Assembly (NCBI GenBank): GCA_019677205.1
Contig: JAAMXY010001049.1
Span: 103,096-167,095, forward strand
DNA from: Pinguiococcus pyrenoidosus
Lineage: Eukaryota > Sar > Pinguiophyceae > Pinguiochrysidales > Pinguiochrysidaceae
Direction of reading: 5' to 3'
Length of the DNA stretch: 64,000 bases
Position numbers and translations under genes: made by a program. Under the pieces are notes generated by a model that saw nothing but the letters and a program-made list of their open reading frames with translations, searched no databases and was not told the origin of the DNA. Positions 1 through 12,188 of the stretch are shown here, in pieces. Numbering within the stretch: position 1 is the first letter of the stretch; every line of letters starts with the position of its first letter.

Positions 1-528
1 CTGTACCTACACGTGTGGCCCTTGTACTACCGTCTGTCAGAGCGTCCGGGAGCCGCGGTAGGTCTTTTGCCTTGATCCGCGATACCCTGTCTGAACAGGG
101 ATGACGCAACACGGCTTCCAGGCTTTGGTCATGGGAACGTTCATGCTGCCATTTCGGGACAATCAATCTCCGGCGACCTTGGTGACTATCGCGGCTTTCT
201 GGTGGCAGCGGCAAGAGGCTGTGAAGCAGATGCGTCGAGGGGTGCTTCTCTTGGTCGTGCTGCTTGCTAGCGCTTCTCTCCCCTTCGCTGTGGTCTCCCG
301 ATCTCGGTGGCTCTACTACGGCGTTGCGAATGCCAACCATCTGTTCAGGTGAGTCTGGTGGATCCGTTGGGAACGCGACCGCGCCTCAGCTGTGCTTTGT
401 GACACAGCGCCGCTGGGCTCTACAATCTGGCGCTCGTCCTGTTCTCCTTGGAGGCCGCGGGCGCGGAGCTCCGATCGCAACTCGTGGAGTGCAGTGCCGA
501 CGAGAATACGGAGAGAAGAGGAGAGTAA
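1..528 (+). CDS. PIGU: GPI transamidase subunit PIG-U, C-terminal part (5' end outside window)
   Basis: PIG-U is a multi-pass ER membrane subunit of the GPI transamidase, which attaches GPI anchors to proteins. Proposed exons are 1-57, 209-348 and 408-528. Splicing joins LYLHVWPLYYRL to a hydrophobic segment (VLLLVVLLASASLPF), then to RWLYYGVANANHLF and SAAGLYNLALVLFSLEAAGAE, ending at TAA 526-528. This follows the known PIG-U C-terminal order: an LYMAFFP-like helix, a long hydrophobic helix, W-x-Y-x-G-x-A-N-x-N-x-x-F, then a last helix. The two introns (58-208 and 349-407) have GT-AG ends and keep frame (phases 0 and 2). An alternative is a short ORF starting at 101, which would ignore the first intron. 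The identification rests on a short stretch recalled from family knowledge. Confidence 0.62.
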
Positions 529-559
529 GGAGCGTTTTTGGATACATTGCGCGTACAAT

Positions 560-1658
560 CTACGCGACTGGGCCGGTCTGAATTCTCATGCGGCTTCGCT
601 TCTCTTCCTGCTGCACGCGCTTCTTGGCCATTCGAAGGATGTCGATCTTGCGCTCCCAGTTGCGGAGCTGATCCTGGAGCTCGTAGAAGAGCTTCTTCTG
701 GTTCACGTAGTCTAGGATCTGAGGCGCGGCTCCCGTATCTGCCTGTGCCTGGCTCATCCTCTTGCGCAGCCTCTTCTCGCTTGCAACCTCGTCCACCACG
801 AGCGCGTTCTCGTCTTGAAGCCTCTCCAGCATCTTCGTCTGCATCCGCAGCTCTCTTTCTATTCTATCCTGCTCCTCCAGGACCTTCGCCAGCATCGACT
901 TTTGGGTGTTGAGATTCTGGAAAGTGCGCCCGGTGGTCATCTTGATGCGCAGCAGCTCCGCATTGCGCTCCTCGATCTTCTGCAAGTACTGCTTGTTCTC
1001 GATCTGCAGCTGGTGGAAATCGATGTAGTGCAGCACTTCTCCCATCTCCTCCTTCTGCCGCAGCTGCGTCTCCGCCTTGCTGATCTGATTGCGCAGCGTC
1101 GCATTCCTCAGGCGCAGCTTCTCGAGATGAGCGTCGCGCGCGCGGAGCCGATCTTCCATGTGCCGCACAACTTTCTCCGCCATGGTCCTGAAGAGAGACG
1201 AAACATCAGAACTTGCGTCGTGAAAACGCGCGCAGAACAGCAGAGGTCCGGAAGCAGGAATCGTACACTCACTTTCCCGTTCGCGGGTTCTCTGCGCCAA
1301 CGACGATGTCGCGTTTGAACTCATATGCGTCTTTCTTTAGCTCCACGATGCGCAGGTCCGCTTGCTCCAGAAACGCGCGCAGGGCGTCCAAGAGCTTGTC
1401 TGCTTTCAGCGCCTCTGCGTCCGCCTCTTTGGCCATGACTTCCAGTTCGTAGTTGGCCACTTCGAGCTTCTGGTCCATGGTCAGACTTTGAGGCGCGTTG
1501 CGCATTCGGTGCTTCTTGCGCGTGTTCGCCTCTTGTGCGGCGGCATGCTCGTGGTGTGACAGATACGACTCAAACGTGCCGTTTTCCACCTCCAAGCCCT
1601 CTATCTGCTTCTTGTACTGGTCAATCTCGGCCTCGAGGGCCGAAAGATCCGTCTGCAT
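560..1658 (-). CDS. CCDC113: CCDC113/CFAP263-like ciliary coiled-coil protein
   Basis: About 337 residues from two exons, 1658-1273 and 1187-560. The intron 1188-1272 has a GTGAGT donor, a TTCAG acceptor and phase 2. Almost the whole protein is charged heptad-like coiled coil. The second exon carries the family core: LHYIDFHQLQIENKQYLQKI, then IEERNAELLRIK, and near the end ILDYVNQKKLFYELQDQL followed by WERKIDI. These match the conserved DUF4201-type core of CCDC113 (and its partner CCDC96), axoneme and centriolar-satellite proteins needed for motile cilia. The tail resembles CCDC113 more than CCDC96. The start at ATG 1656-1658 is preceded by no obvious further exon. The gene is head to head with the TTLL9-like gene, 235 bp away. 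Confidence 0.72.
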
Positions 1659-1893
1659 GCTCTCTGTGGCGCAGAAAGTCCCGCGAGAAACGGCTTGATG
1701 CGGAAAGCATTCTCAGAACTGAGCGGTTCTGGATCTTCAAGATCGATAATAGCGTTGGGGAAGTTGCATCATTATCGATATGTAGTGACGGAATCGAGGT
1801 CGATCGGTTCGACGTTCAAACCCGCCAGTTTCCCGCGCTTTTTCAATCTGCGCCTCTGCGTGCGCCCCTGGGCGTTTCCTCTCCTCAGACGCG
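1659..1893. promoter_or_regulatory. Short divergent promoter between two cilium genes, with a 9-bp inverted repeat
   Basis: Only 235 bp separate the start codons of the CCDC113-like (-) and TTLL9-like (+) genes, so both promoters must lie here or overlap the genes. Within it, ATCGATAAT (1742-1750) and ATTATCGAT (1771-1779) form a perfect 9-bp inverted repeat with a 20-bp spacer. I see no clear X-box (RFX) site. A regulatory role is inferred from position only. Confidence 0.45.
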
Positions 1894-3613
<1,720 letters not shown>

Positions 3614-4002
3614 CGCAAGACAGCTTCACGGCAAACTTTCATTCTCCACGCAACACTCGAAACTGAAGCCACTCTTCGCGAAGCGGATGTTCCGCTGAAC
3701 AGGATCTTACTTTTTTTTCCCATTTTCCATACGACTCTCTTGACATAAACACAATCACGGCTTTACAATTTTCATACTCCTTACTCTCACGAAGCGATTC
3801 CCAGGACGTCACGCGGTCTCCATCCCAGTCCCACGGCCTGGCGCGGATATTCTCGCACGCCAGCCTCGGGAGGGATGCACCTTGTTCACCAGGGTGTGGG
3901 GCAAAATCGGCACGCTCGGTACACAGGATCACTGAGAAACACTTGGCCAAAACTTCTATCCGAGGAACACTGCTTCCATCCGAGGAATGATACTTCCACC
4001 CG
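3614..4002. other. Intergenic gap between converging genes
   Basis: 389 bp between the stops of the TTLL9-like (+) and apyrase (-) genes. The short ORFs here show no family resemblance. I see nothing else; it presumably holds both 3' UTRs. Confidence 0.5.
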
Positions 4003-5987
4003 TCAAGTCGACGGCTCGGCTGCAAGGGCTGCGGACCCGATGGCGGTCACCTTCGCTACGTCATCCTGGGTCGCATTCACGGTGGGCAGGCGGCACGTCC
4101 GGACCTTGTCGGTTCTGGACACCAGGCTGAGGATGAACCCGAGCGTCCACTCGACCTCCATGCCGGACAGCTTGAAGGCGTACGTTATTGATCGCGCGTC
4201 ATCCGGAATCGCGTACCCGCTGCTGAGCATCTCCACAATCCAGTTCACTTCGACGCAGCGATGGCTCAGCTGGTCCGGCGCGGTGAAGCCGTGCTTCGGG
4301 AGCTCCTTCAGGGTGGCCCAGTTGATCGCGCAGAAGTCGTCGATGATGTTGCGCAGGTCGGTGATGCTTGGGTTAGGCCATCTCTCGATGATCTCGTCGA
4401 CCTCGGCGTCTTCCTTGCCTTCGTGCTTGAGCTTCTCCGGCACCAGCGTGAAGACCGCGTTGAGCGCGAAGAAATAGACGCTCATCGCGTAGAACTCCAT
4501 CCCTCTCGTAGACGGGACGACAATATCGTCCATCTCGCAAGGGGGGTACTGCTCGCTTGCCAACTTCTTCGGCCGGGCAACGGGCTCCACCGCCTCAAGC
4601 GGATGGCTCGGAGGTCCCAGGTTGACGACGCGCCTCACCCTCTTGCAGCTCTCCCCGAAGACCAGCTTTCTGAGAAGGTCCGAGCACGCTTCCGAGTCGC
4701 CTGTCCCGTGCAAGGCGACGGCTTCCCAGTGCTGCACGTGTCCCCGAAAGCCGCACGGGTTTTGCACGATTGGCAGAGGCTTCCCGTCCGTCTCCGCGGC
4801 CGCTGTCGATCCCAGTTGCGGAGCCTGGTCGGCCTTGTAGTCCTCGGCGAGGAACGCCCAGACCAGCAGGCGGATCTGGTCGACCCCGTAGCCCAGGTAG
4901 GAATGGCTCCAGAAGTTGTCCGTGGACAGTCTATTGGACTTCGAGGAGACGTTGCGAGGCTGGAAGACGATCTGCGAGGATCCGCCTCCCATGTCCAGCG
5001 CTCCGAGCGTGCCATGACTGCGGAACCCCTTGTCCGTCAAGTCCCCGGCGACCCGGTTTGCCAGGTAGTTGACGCTAATGCCGGCGAAGAGCCCCTCGCT
5101 GTCGCCGCTGATGGTGCCAATGTCCGCTCTGTCCAGCGAGAAGGTGAAGTTCTCGTGGGTGCTCACGCCCTCGTAGATCTGGTCGTAGGTCTTCTCTTGG
5201 TTCTCCACGCTCGTGAGTCGCATGCCAGCGGTCGCCTTGATGTAGACTCGCGTCTCGCGGTGAAAGCGCTCCGGAATCAGCGGCTTCGCCTGCATGAAGA
5301 GGTCCACGAGGTACTCGGTCACCTTCGTCCCCGTGGTCTCCCCGACGTACGCCGACAGCCCTGGCGTTACTTTGGGACCTGCGCACCCGACGAAGGAGAC
5401 GAAGGAACGGCGGTCAGCATGGTTCATCCTGTTTCGCTGCTCCAGAGCTTCGGCGCTCCTGGGCGTGGTCCCACCTTTGGTCGGCCGCACTTCAACTGGT
5501 TCATCGCTGTAGGAGATGTTGAACACGAAGAGGCGGGAGCCCGTGCTGCCGCCATCGACCACGATGGCGTACTCGGAGTACGGGTAGCTGCATGGAGGTC
5601 GGTCGCGAATCTGAGGGAGCCGGGAGAAAGGCCGTTAGCATGCACATCGATCTCTCGGATCGCAGGTGAACTGTCGCCAGAAACTCCACGACTTCGCGCG
5701 CGGGGTTGCGCTTTGTCCCCAAAAATTCCGCCGCAGCGACACTCTCGCCACTTCGGCGCTCCTCCCTTCCTCCGATACAAAGCGCCGCACAGCCATTCGC
5801 GAAAGCGCGCGCTCGTTTTTGGGCCTGAAAACTCAAACACCGCCCGGCGCACAAACGACTAGTCCGCGTGTCACGTGTCGCGCGGCTGACGCCGGAGCCT
5901 TTTTAAGCGATCGGCCGTTACCTGAAACGCCCGTCCCGCGCTCAGCGCGCTCACTGCCAGGACGGCAAGCAGACAGCGCCGGTCCAT
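4003..5987 (-). CDS. Secreted/ER-lumenal apyrase (GDA1/CD39 NTPDase family)
   Basis: Nucleoside di/triphosphate hydrolase. Two exons: 5987-5922 encodes only a signal peptide (MDRRCLLAVLAVSALSAGRA), and 5610-4003 encodes the enzyme, 557 residues in all. The intron 5611-5921 is phase 0. All five apyrase conserved regions are visible: ACR1 VDGGSTGSR (phosphate binding), ACR2 IKATAGMR, ACR3 SGDSEGLFAGISVNYL (with the catalytic glutamate), ACR4 LDMGGGSSQIVF, and ACR5 YLGYGVDQIR. There is no C-terminal membrane helix, so the mature protein should be soluble in the ER/Golgi lumen or outside the cell. The enzyme exon has an open frame running upstream of its first methionine, which is why the signal-peptide exon is needed. 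A 533-residue antisense ORF covers this gene and is a shadow. Confidence 0.86.
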
Positions 5988-6651
5988 CGTGGTGGACGGA
6001 AGCGCGCGCCGAAAGGACGCACGAGACTGCGTCGGCGTGCTCTCCGAATTGCCGCCCCAAGCGCGCCTCTAGATCCGTCGAAACGCGCGTCCTTCGCCAC
6101 TGGTCCGCCGCGGAAAGGCCTCGAGCGCTTCAGGGGAGCGATGTGCGGAGAGGCAGCGCGACGGGCTCACACGGAGAGGGCGAGCGGCGCCGTCTCAAAT
6201 TGAGGGGGTTTTCAGGGCAGCGGCTCATGGGACTGCAATTGAGGTTCCTCGAGATCGCTTGCGTGGCCGTGCTAAGGCGGACTTGTCGCCCACACCACAG
6301 ATTAAAATGTCTTGCCACGTCGACAGCTGGCGACATGGGACTTTCAATTATTTCTGAAACATATTCATGTTCTGCACTGCATAACTTGCACGCAAGTATG
6401 GCCTTGATATTGAAAACTCCAATCCCCAAACTAAATATTCAAAAATGGAAACTCCAGCCGAACACGCGCCACTACAGACGACTCCGGCCACTACAGACTA
6501 CTCCGGCCACTACAGACCCCCCTCAGCTGACGCCGGCTGGCACCGGCCGTTACGCGTTCCGTTACCAAGGCCTAGTGCCTCGTCTTGGTCAGCTGACCGC
6601 CAGAGTCCGCCCCGAAGGATCGAAGAAAGGCCTCTGGGGCCCGTGCCACCG
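5988..6651. other. Intergenic region with a short direct repeat
   Basis: No supportable gene. An AT-rich stretch lies at about 6290-6450. At about 6467-6515 a unit close to CACTACAGACKACTCCGGC occurs about 2.5 times in tandem. A 397-residue ORF (5666-6859) crosses this region but is arginine/serine-rich, has no family look and overlaps the apyrase promoter antisense, so I treat it as noise. Confidence 0.4.
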
Positions 6652-7220
6652 ATGTGCGCCGCGGACTACCAGGCCATCACGGTGGACTTCGAAGAGTGCG
6701 TCGTGCCTGGCGTGGTGGCGCGGCTGCTGGACTATCTCCAGGACGATGTCTCAGCGATTGCCGAGGTGCCCCGCTGCTCTGCGCACTCCTGCAAGGGCCT
6801 TCCTAAGCATCGATGGCCAAGCAGGACACGGTAGAGGCCGCCGGCCAGCTTCTTGCTGACAGTGCAGACGAGTACAGCCACTCCTTTGCCGAGAAGGTAC
6901 GCGGGTGGCGTGCTCGAAGCTCGAAAAGGCCATGGAACACAGCCTCGTGCAAACACGTAACTTGTTCTCCACACCAAAAGCACGCGGAGTACAAGGCGGC
7001 TGTGGACAAGCTTCTGGACGAGTTCCTGGCGGGGGAGCAGATCAGCGAGGCCGACTTCATGCGGGTGATGGAGGAGACCTGCCGGACGCAGCCTCTGGCA
7101 TCCCGAAGGCTGTCGTCCGTGCTGGCGGCCATGGACTTGGATGCCTTCGCCAGGATTTGCCGAAAGCACAAGGGGGAGTACAAGGCTGCTGTGGATGATG
7201 CGGACGGTATGGGCCTCTGA
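6652..7220 (+). CDS. BART-domain protein (CFAP36/ARL2BP-like)
   Basis: Probable binder of ARL2/ARL3-type small GTPases at the cilium or basal body. Best model: exons 6652-6765, 6825-6896 and 6981-7220, about 141 residues. The C-terminal half, HAEYKAAVDKLLDEFL ... SEADFMRVMEE ... SVLAAMDLDAFARICRKHK, matches the BART-domain helix pattern of CFAP36/CCDC104 (E-Y-K-x-L-V-E-K-L-L, then V-L-A-A-x-D-F). The first exon VVPGVVARLLDYLQDDV matches the first BART helix. The 6896/6981 junction (AAG|GTACGC ... AAAAG|CAC) keeps frame. The start of the middle exon could be 6822, 6825 or 6849. An upstream in-frame ATG at 6445 would add a low-complexity leader and seems less likely. Confidence 0.6.
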
Positions 7221-7370
7221 GAGCAGCGCTGAGACAGGCGTGTGCGCAGATTGTTGGCGCGAACAGCACAACGATGAGAACAAAAAACGCTAAGAACGAA
7301 TAACGCTAAGAACGAATATCAACAGTTCTTGGGAGTAACATCACAAGCTCGTCAAAAAGAAAAGAGACCA

Positions 7371-9152
7371 CTACTTGAAGGGATCCTGGCCATCGCCGAA
7401 TCGATCGTCGCTCTTCGGCGTTGCGCTGAGAAAGTTCCAAGAATCCAGCGTCCGAAGGAGCTTGGGCGAGCCTGATCGTCGGTGCGCGTGATGTGTCTCG
7501 TCGGAGACCGAGCGCGTGGCCGCTTCGTGCCCGGTTATGCACGGGACGCGGCAGAGCGGCTGACCGTCCAGGGCTGATCTCAGCAGGGACCCACTTGGCA
7601 TCGTGCTATCATGCGCCGGCACCTCCTCCATCAGATCGCCGCTGGGTTCCGCACAGGGCCGCGCAGCTTCCGCCTCATGCTCGCTTTTGCAGAGGCACTC
7701 CATGAGGCCGCACCCCATGCATGCTCGCCTCGTCGCCTTGGGCTCCTCCGAAGCGGATCTCCTACCGCCCCGGGCCTCCCTCGCGGCCTGGGCTTCGTCT
7801 TCTAGGGGCGCGTAGGCGCTTTGGGATTCGAAGGAGTTCCGAACCCTCTCGAGGCCGCTGATCATCCACTTGAGGATTTGGCCCACGGGACATTCATGAC
7901 CAGCGCACGTTCTAATCGTCTTCTTTGGATTGTGCGCTCCGTACATCCTGCCCTTCTTCTTCAGCCCCTTGCAGCCGGAGCACAAGGCCCGCTTCGCCTC
8001 CGCGCTGCCTCCAATCTTCGTCCCCGGCGTCACCTTGGGAGGCTCGCAGATGGTGGGCTTCGCTTCGCAGAGGTCCAGACGCGATGCGCTGGATAGCTTT
8101 CCCCGCCCTCTACATGCGGCCTTGCTCTTGCTGGTCGCCCGTGCCGGACAATCGGCGGGCAGCCAGCTGCTACTTCCCCATGCACACGTCGACGCGGGGC
8201 AGGGGTCTCTCTGGGTGTCAAAATTGTAGGACGCAGCCCTCTGAAATCCGCGTACGGAGGTGGTGCGTCGCAACCTAGTCCTATCATCGTCGGCGAACGA
8301 TCTGTCCGCGCTCGCGGTCGCCGACGCCGCTGCGGCTGGCCCTGCGCCGGCGCCGGCTCCGGCCGCTACCGCCGACTGGCTGTGGTGCTGCGGGGCGGCC
8401 GTCGTTGCCGAAGGCGGCCGTGACCGTGCCCTTCTTCTTGGGGGCGGCGGTCCCATGGCCCCTCGCGGCTGCGCCGTCTGCACCGCTTCCCTCCCGCGCT
8501 CGCCATCGTCGGGCTTTCGCGCGTCGATGTGCATCTGGTCCAGCGTGGGCGAGTGCGACTCCCGGGACGTCGCCTGCGACTGCGTCTGCGGCGTCCCCAT
8601 GGTGAAGTTGCCGTTGCGGTTGCGCCCGCTGAACACCGCGTAGTAGGGGTCGAGGTAGGCGCCGTGGAGGTAGCAGGACGGCGCGCTGGCGATGGACGAC
8701 AGCGTCGGAGACGATTCCGACGTGGCCGGAGACGCGGCAGACGTCGTGCTCGAAGCCGAAGTCTGTGCGTCGCTGTGCTCGTCCCGCTCGCCGCATCCGG
8801 CGCCGGCCTCGCTCGCCCGCGAGCGGCTGAACACGTCCTTAAACATGTCCATGGGGTGGCCGTGCTTGGCGGCCGTGGGCGGATGGGCGGCTCCGGGCAC
8901 TCGCAAGTTTGGATACGAAGTGTGCAAGCCGATGCGTCGGCTCTGCTCCAGTCTGCGGTCGTACACGCGCTTCTTGTCCGGGTCCTTGAGCGTCTCGTAC
9001 GCGTTCTGGATCTGGCGGAACTTGATGGTGGCCGCCACGCGGTTCTTCGGGTTCTTGTCGGGATGGGTCTCCTGCGCGGCGCGGATGTAGGCCGTCCGGA
9101 TCTCCTCGGCCGTGGCGCTCTGCGAAATCTTCAGCAGCCCGTACAGATCCAT
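7371..9152 (-). CDS. J-domain (DnaJ/HSP40) protein, 593 residues
   Basis: Hsp70 co-chaperone of the J-domain-only class. The N-terminal J domain (about residues 1-70) begins DLYGLLKISQSATAEEIRTA and has the invariant HPD (THPDKNPKNR) and the FRQIQNAYETLKDPDKKRVY helix IV region. The rest is Ser/Pro/Ala-rich and probably disordered. It contains two cysteine clusters near the C-terminus: CSGCKGLKKKGRMYG ... CAGHECPVGQ, and CMGCGLMECLCK. There is no G/F region and no canonical four-repeat DnaJ zinc finger, so the client or location cannot be read. It is a single exon; the long 3' part could hide introns but the frame is open throughout. Confidence 0.75.
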   Translation of the reverse strand: MDLYGLLKISQSATAEEIRTAYIRAAQETHPDKNPKNRVAATIKFRQIQNAYETLKDPDKKRVYDRRLEQSRRIGLHTSYPNLRVPGAAHPPTAAKHGHPMDMFKDVFSRSRASEAGAGCGERDEHSDAQTSASSTTSAASPATSESSPTLSSIASAPSCYLHGAYLDPYYAVFSGRNRNGNFTMGTPQTQSQATSRESHSPTLDQMHIDARKPDDGERGREAVQTAQPRGAMGPPPPRRRARSRPPSATTAAPQHHSQSAVAAGAGAGAGPAAAASATASADRSFADDDRTRLRRTTSVRGFQRAASYNFDTQRDPCPASTCAWGSSSWLPADCPARATSKSKAACRGRGKLSSASRLDLCEAKPTICEPPKVTPGTKIGGSAEAKRALCSGCKGLKKKGRMYGAHNPKKTIRTCAGHECPVGQILKWMISGLERVRNSFESQSAYAPLEDEAQAAREARGGRRSASEEPKATRRACMGCGLMECLCKSEHEAEAARPCAEPSGDLMEEVPAHDSTMPSGSLLRSALDGQPLCRVPCITGHEAATRSVSDETHHAHRRSGSPKLLRTLDSWNFLSATPKSDDRFGDGQDPFK

Positions 9153-10161
9153 GTGTGGCCGGCGTGCAACTCCCGCCGCACTTTTAAGTCATGCCGGACC
9201 GCCGTCCGACTTTTCAAAGCGCTCGACGCGCGAGGCAGCAGGCGCGTCCGTTTCGCGCGCGCGCCCGCTCGCTTGGGCTGGGGGAGGAGATGGGGCGCTT
9301 CGTGCGCCTCTCGTGCGCCGCCACACGTCAGACGGGGGCCACGATTGGGGCCGCGCCAGATGCGCTGAAGTACAGCGGTTGCAAGAGCGTCGAGACTTTC
9401 TCTTTCGAACGCCGCCGTCGCGGCCTTGCGAGGCTGAAGGATGGGGGCAGCGGGGAGGCTGTCGCGTGAGGGATCGTCATAGGACCCGGCAGCCCAAGCG
9501 AAGAAGCACCCGGAAATCTCCAGATGCGCCCAGAACAGGTGAACCCTGCCAGCGCAGTTGAAGCCTGGATTATAGCCGAGCAATCAGCAGCTCGCTGAGG
9601 CCGGCCTTCAGAGCGGATTGGCTCGCGGACTGGAAGTGACAATGCGGCCTGTGTACGTGGAAAATAGAAAATCACTTTGGACGGTCTTGGAGCATCCGAT
9701 AGACGCTCGTGGAAGAAGGCGCCTCGTAAAGTCTCAGCTGACAGCTGTTCTCGACTTCTCGACGCGTCTGCCACTGCTGAACGGAGGCACGGGAAGCCTC
9801 CCGATTTCATTCGAATTGCACTGCACCCACTGCACATTGCAATGCACAGGTCACAGTTCGAAACAGTGCGCAACGGTGCTGGATTGTGGTCCCGCTGCGC
9901 CAGCGCCGACGCCGCCGACGCGGACAGCCACCCCGTCAGCCGGACACCCACGACCCTCCGGGACGTCCCGAAACCGCGCGCGCCTCCCAAGAGAGCTCAG
10001 CTGACACACAAACATAGACACGCACACACAAACACGAGCCTTCCCATACAGTAGTAGTACTTCGAAAGTTAAGTACCCTCCCGCTCGGCCTCGTACACGA
10101 AGCCGCCCTCTCTCCGTCTCTTTGGAAGGCCGCGCTCCGACGCCGGCGGCAGGGCGGTACC
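9153..10161. other. About 1 kb divergent intergenic region
   Basis: Lies between the J-domain gene (-) and the PH/EDR2 gene (+), so it should hold both promoters. It is CpG-rich. Arg/Pro-rich ORFs on both strands have no recognisable similarity. A CACACA-type stretch is near 10003-10035. No gene is called. Confidence 0.4.
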
Positions 10162-11960
10162 ATGGACACGAACGGCTCCAAGGACAGCTTCGAGACGCCG
10201 AAGTCTCGGCGGTACTCGGACACGAAGTCCCCGATGTCCGATGAGAAGGTGCGCGGGTTGTGGCGCGGTGGCCCCGGAGGCCTACGAAGTCGTCACACGC
10301 AGTGCGCGCGCAGGTGTACGTGCTCCAAGGACCGCTGTACAAACGCCGTGGAGGCCTGGGCAGCATGAGCATCGACCGCTGGCAGCTGCGCTACTTCGCG
10401 CTCAGCGACGACGGCCGCCTCAACTACTATGAGCAGAGCAAGGAAGAGCTGGTGAAGCTGAAGGAGCCGCGCGGCAGCATGCGCCTGGGCCGCTCGTCGT
10501 CCTCCGTGTCCACCGCCAAGTACCCGCAGGCGCCGCACGAGTTCGGCTTCGAGGTGCGCGGGCAGAACGGCGACATCTGGTACATCGCGGGCAAGTCCGA
10601 CGACGAGAGGGACGAGTGGGTGCAGAAGATCAGGGAGGTAACGGCCGCGGAGGTGGAAGCGCTTGCGGAGCAGGGCGCCCGGCCGCCGGCGCACTCGGTG
10701 CCCAAGCAGGCGTTGACGGTGAAGACGCTGCTGAGCGATGCGGAGCCCAAGGCCACGGCGCCGCCGCCGCTGCCCACGCCCAAGGCGCTTCCCAAGGCGC
10801 CCAAGAAGATCCAGACGCTTCCGGACGCGGCCAGGCAGGCCGGCAAGCTGGGCGCCGTGCTGGCCTCCGTGACCATGGCTTGCATCTTCGTGCGCTCGCT
10901 CACGCCGGACTCCTTCGTCAAGTTCATCGCCCTCGTCAACACGGGCGTCGCCGTGCTCTTCGCGCGGAACCTCTTCCGGGAAGCCAAGCTGGAGCGCGAG
11001 CGGGAGCTCGCGGCCAAGCGGGAGGCGGATCGCGCCGAGCTGCGCATGGCGCTGGCGGCGAAAGGGCTGACGGACGAGACCGGAGACGTGGTGCCGGTGC
11101 TCAAGGCGGGCTCCACCTTCGAGGAGGCGCCGCACAACGACGACCCGAGCGTGGACCCGCTCGCGGACGGCAAGCGCTTCGTGCACCGGTGGCGGAAAGG
11201 CATGGGCGAGCACTTCCGCGTGCGCCAGCCGGGCTACAGCCAGACGAGGGCCAAGGCGGCCTCGGGGCCCTCGCTCTACGAGTGCGTCGCCATCGACGTG
11301 ATTCGCTCCGCGTACCGCCGGGACCACATCGCCTCGGAGATCCAGCTGCCCAAGTGGGACGTCACGGAGACCGGGGATCCGGCGGTGCCGCCGTTCTTCA
11401 TCATCAACGTGCAGCTGCCCGAGGAGGCTCCGTCAGTGTTTGCGTCGGCCGGGGATGGGCCGACCGTGTGTTTTGCGATGTGGCTGGCCATCCGGCCGGA
11501 GACCGTGGCGGCTCTCAGGGGGGAGGCGCCGATGATCCCGGGCCTGCGCTGCTTCCAGCGCTGGTGTCGGAACGCGGAGACCGACAGCTCGTGGATGACG
11601 CGCTTCAAGGCGATCGGGGTCATCCAGAATTGGGAAGACGTCGGCTCGAGCTTTGGGTCCTTCTCGGGCAAGGTGGAGAAGCTCAACGGAAAGCCGGTGC
11701 TCATCCGGCGCAACACCAAGATCATTCGGGGGGAGAAGTACATGGAGTACGACGCGAATGTACACAACTTTGGCGTGGTCTCGCGGCAGGCGCTGTGGGC
11801 CGTCCAAGGGCAACTCATGAACATTAGTATGAATCTCGCGTTCCTTATAGAATCGAGAGACGAGGACGAGCTGCCGGAGGTCATCGTCGGGTGCGCGCAG
11901 TACTGCCGCCTGAACCTGTCCCTCGGAGTCGACGTGTTCCACACCTACAAGGAGGCGTAG
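10162..11960 (+). CDS. PH + EDR2-C (DUF1336) lipid-binding-type protein
   Basis: Two exons, 10162-10248 and 10314-11960, 577 residues. The 65-bp intron has GTGCGC/GCAG ends and phase 0. After a short leader comes a PH domain (about residues 30-130: VYVLQGPLYKRRGG ... WQLRYFALSDDGRLNYYE ... DDERDEWVQKIREV). Next are a proline-rich linker and two adjacent hydrophobic stretches (about residues 214-262: LGAVLASVTMACIFVRSLTP, FIALVNTGVAVLFARNLF) that could form a membrane hairpin. Then follows a C-terminal EDR2-C/DUF1336 domain (about 355-570: PPFFIINVQLP, WEDVGSSFGSFSGKVEKLNG, GEKYMEYDANVHNFG). The layout resembles plant EDR2-like proteins, which add a START domain between PH and EDR2-C; here no START domain is recognisable and the hairpin sits there instead. 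Confidence 0.8.
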
Positions 11961-12188
11961 CTTGACGCCATCGTCGCCGTTCCTGCCCACAGGAGCAGAG
12001 AAGCTGGTTGAGAGGTGTCAGTAGGAGGACACGAGGCGCCGAGCGCGCACAGCTCCCGGCCGATGGTGAGGAAGCTCCAGGCGCACCAAGAGAAGGCAAA
12101 AGCGTCTCGCAACGATGAGTAAATAGCCCGACCAGAACTTGCTGCGTGGGTCTCGAGCTCCTTCTTGCCGATCCTGCCGATGCTACCG

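Noticed and set aside
4261-5862. 533-residue ORF on the + strand opposite the apyrase gene
   Set aside because: Its sequence is the low-quality Arg/Leu/Val-rich type produced by the antisense of GC-rich coding DNA, while the - strand has all five apyrase motifs.
5666-6859. 397-residue + strand ORF across the apyrase promoter and BART gene
   Set aside because: Arg/Ser/Thr-rich, spans a real intergenic gap and conflicts with the BART-domain exon frames.
10293-11327. 344-residue - strand ORF opposite the PH/EDR2 gene
   Set aside because: Antisense shadow with repetitive Arg/His/Leu composition.
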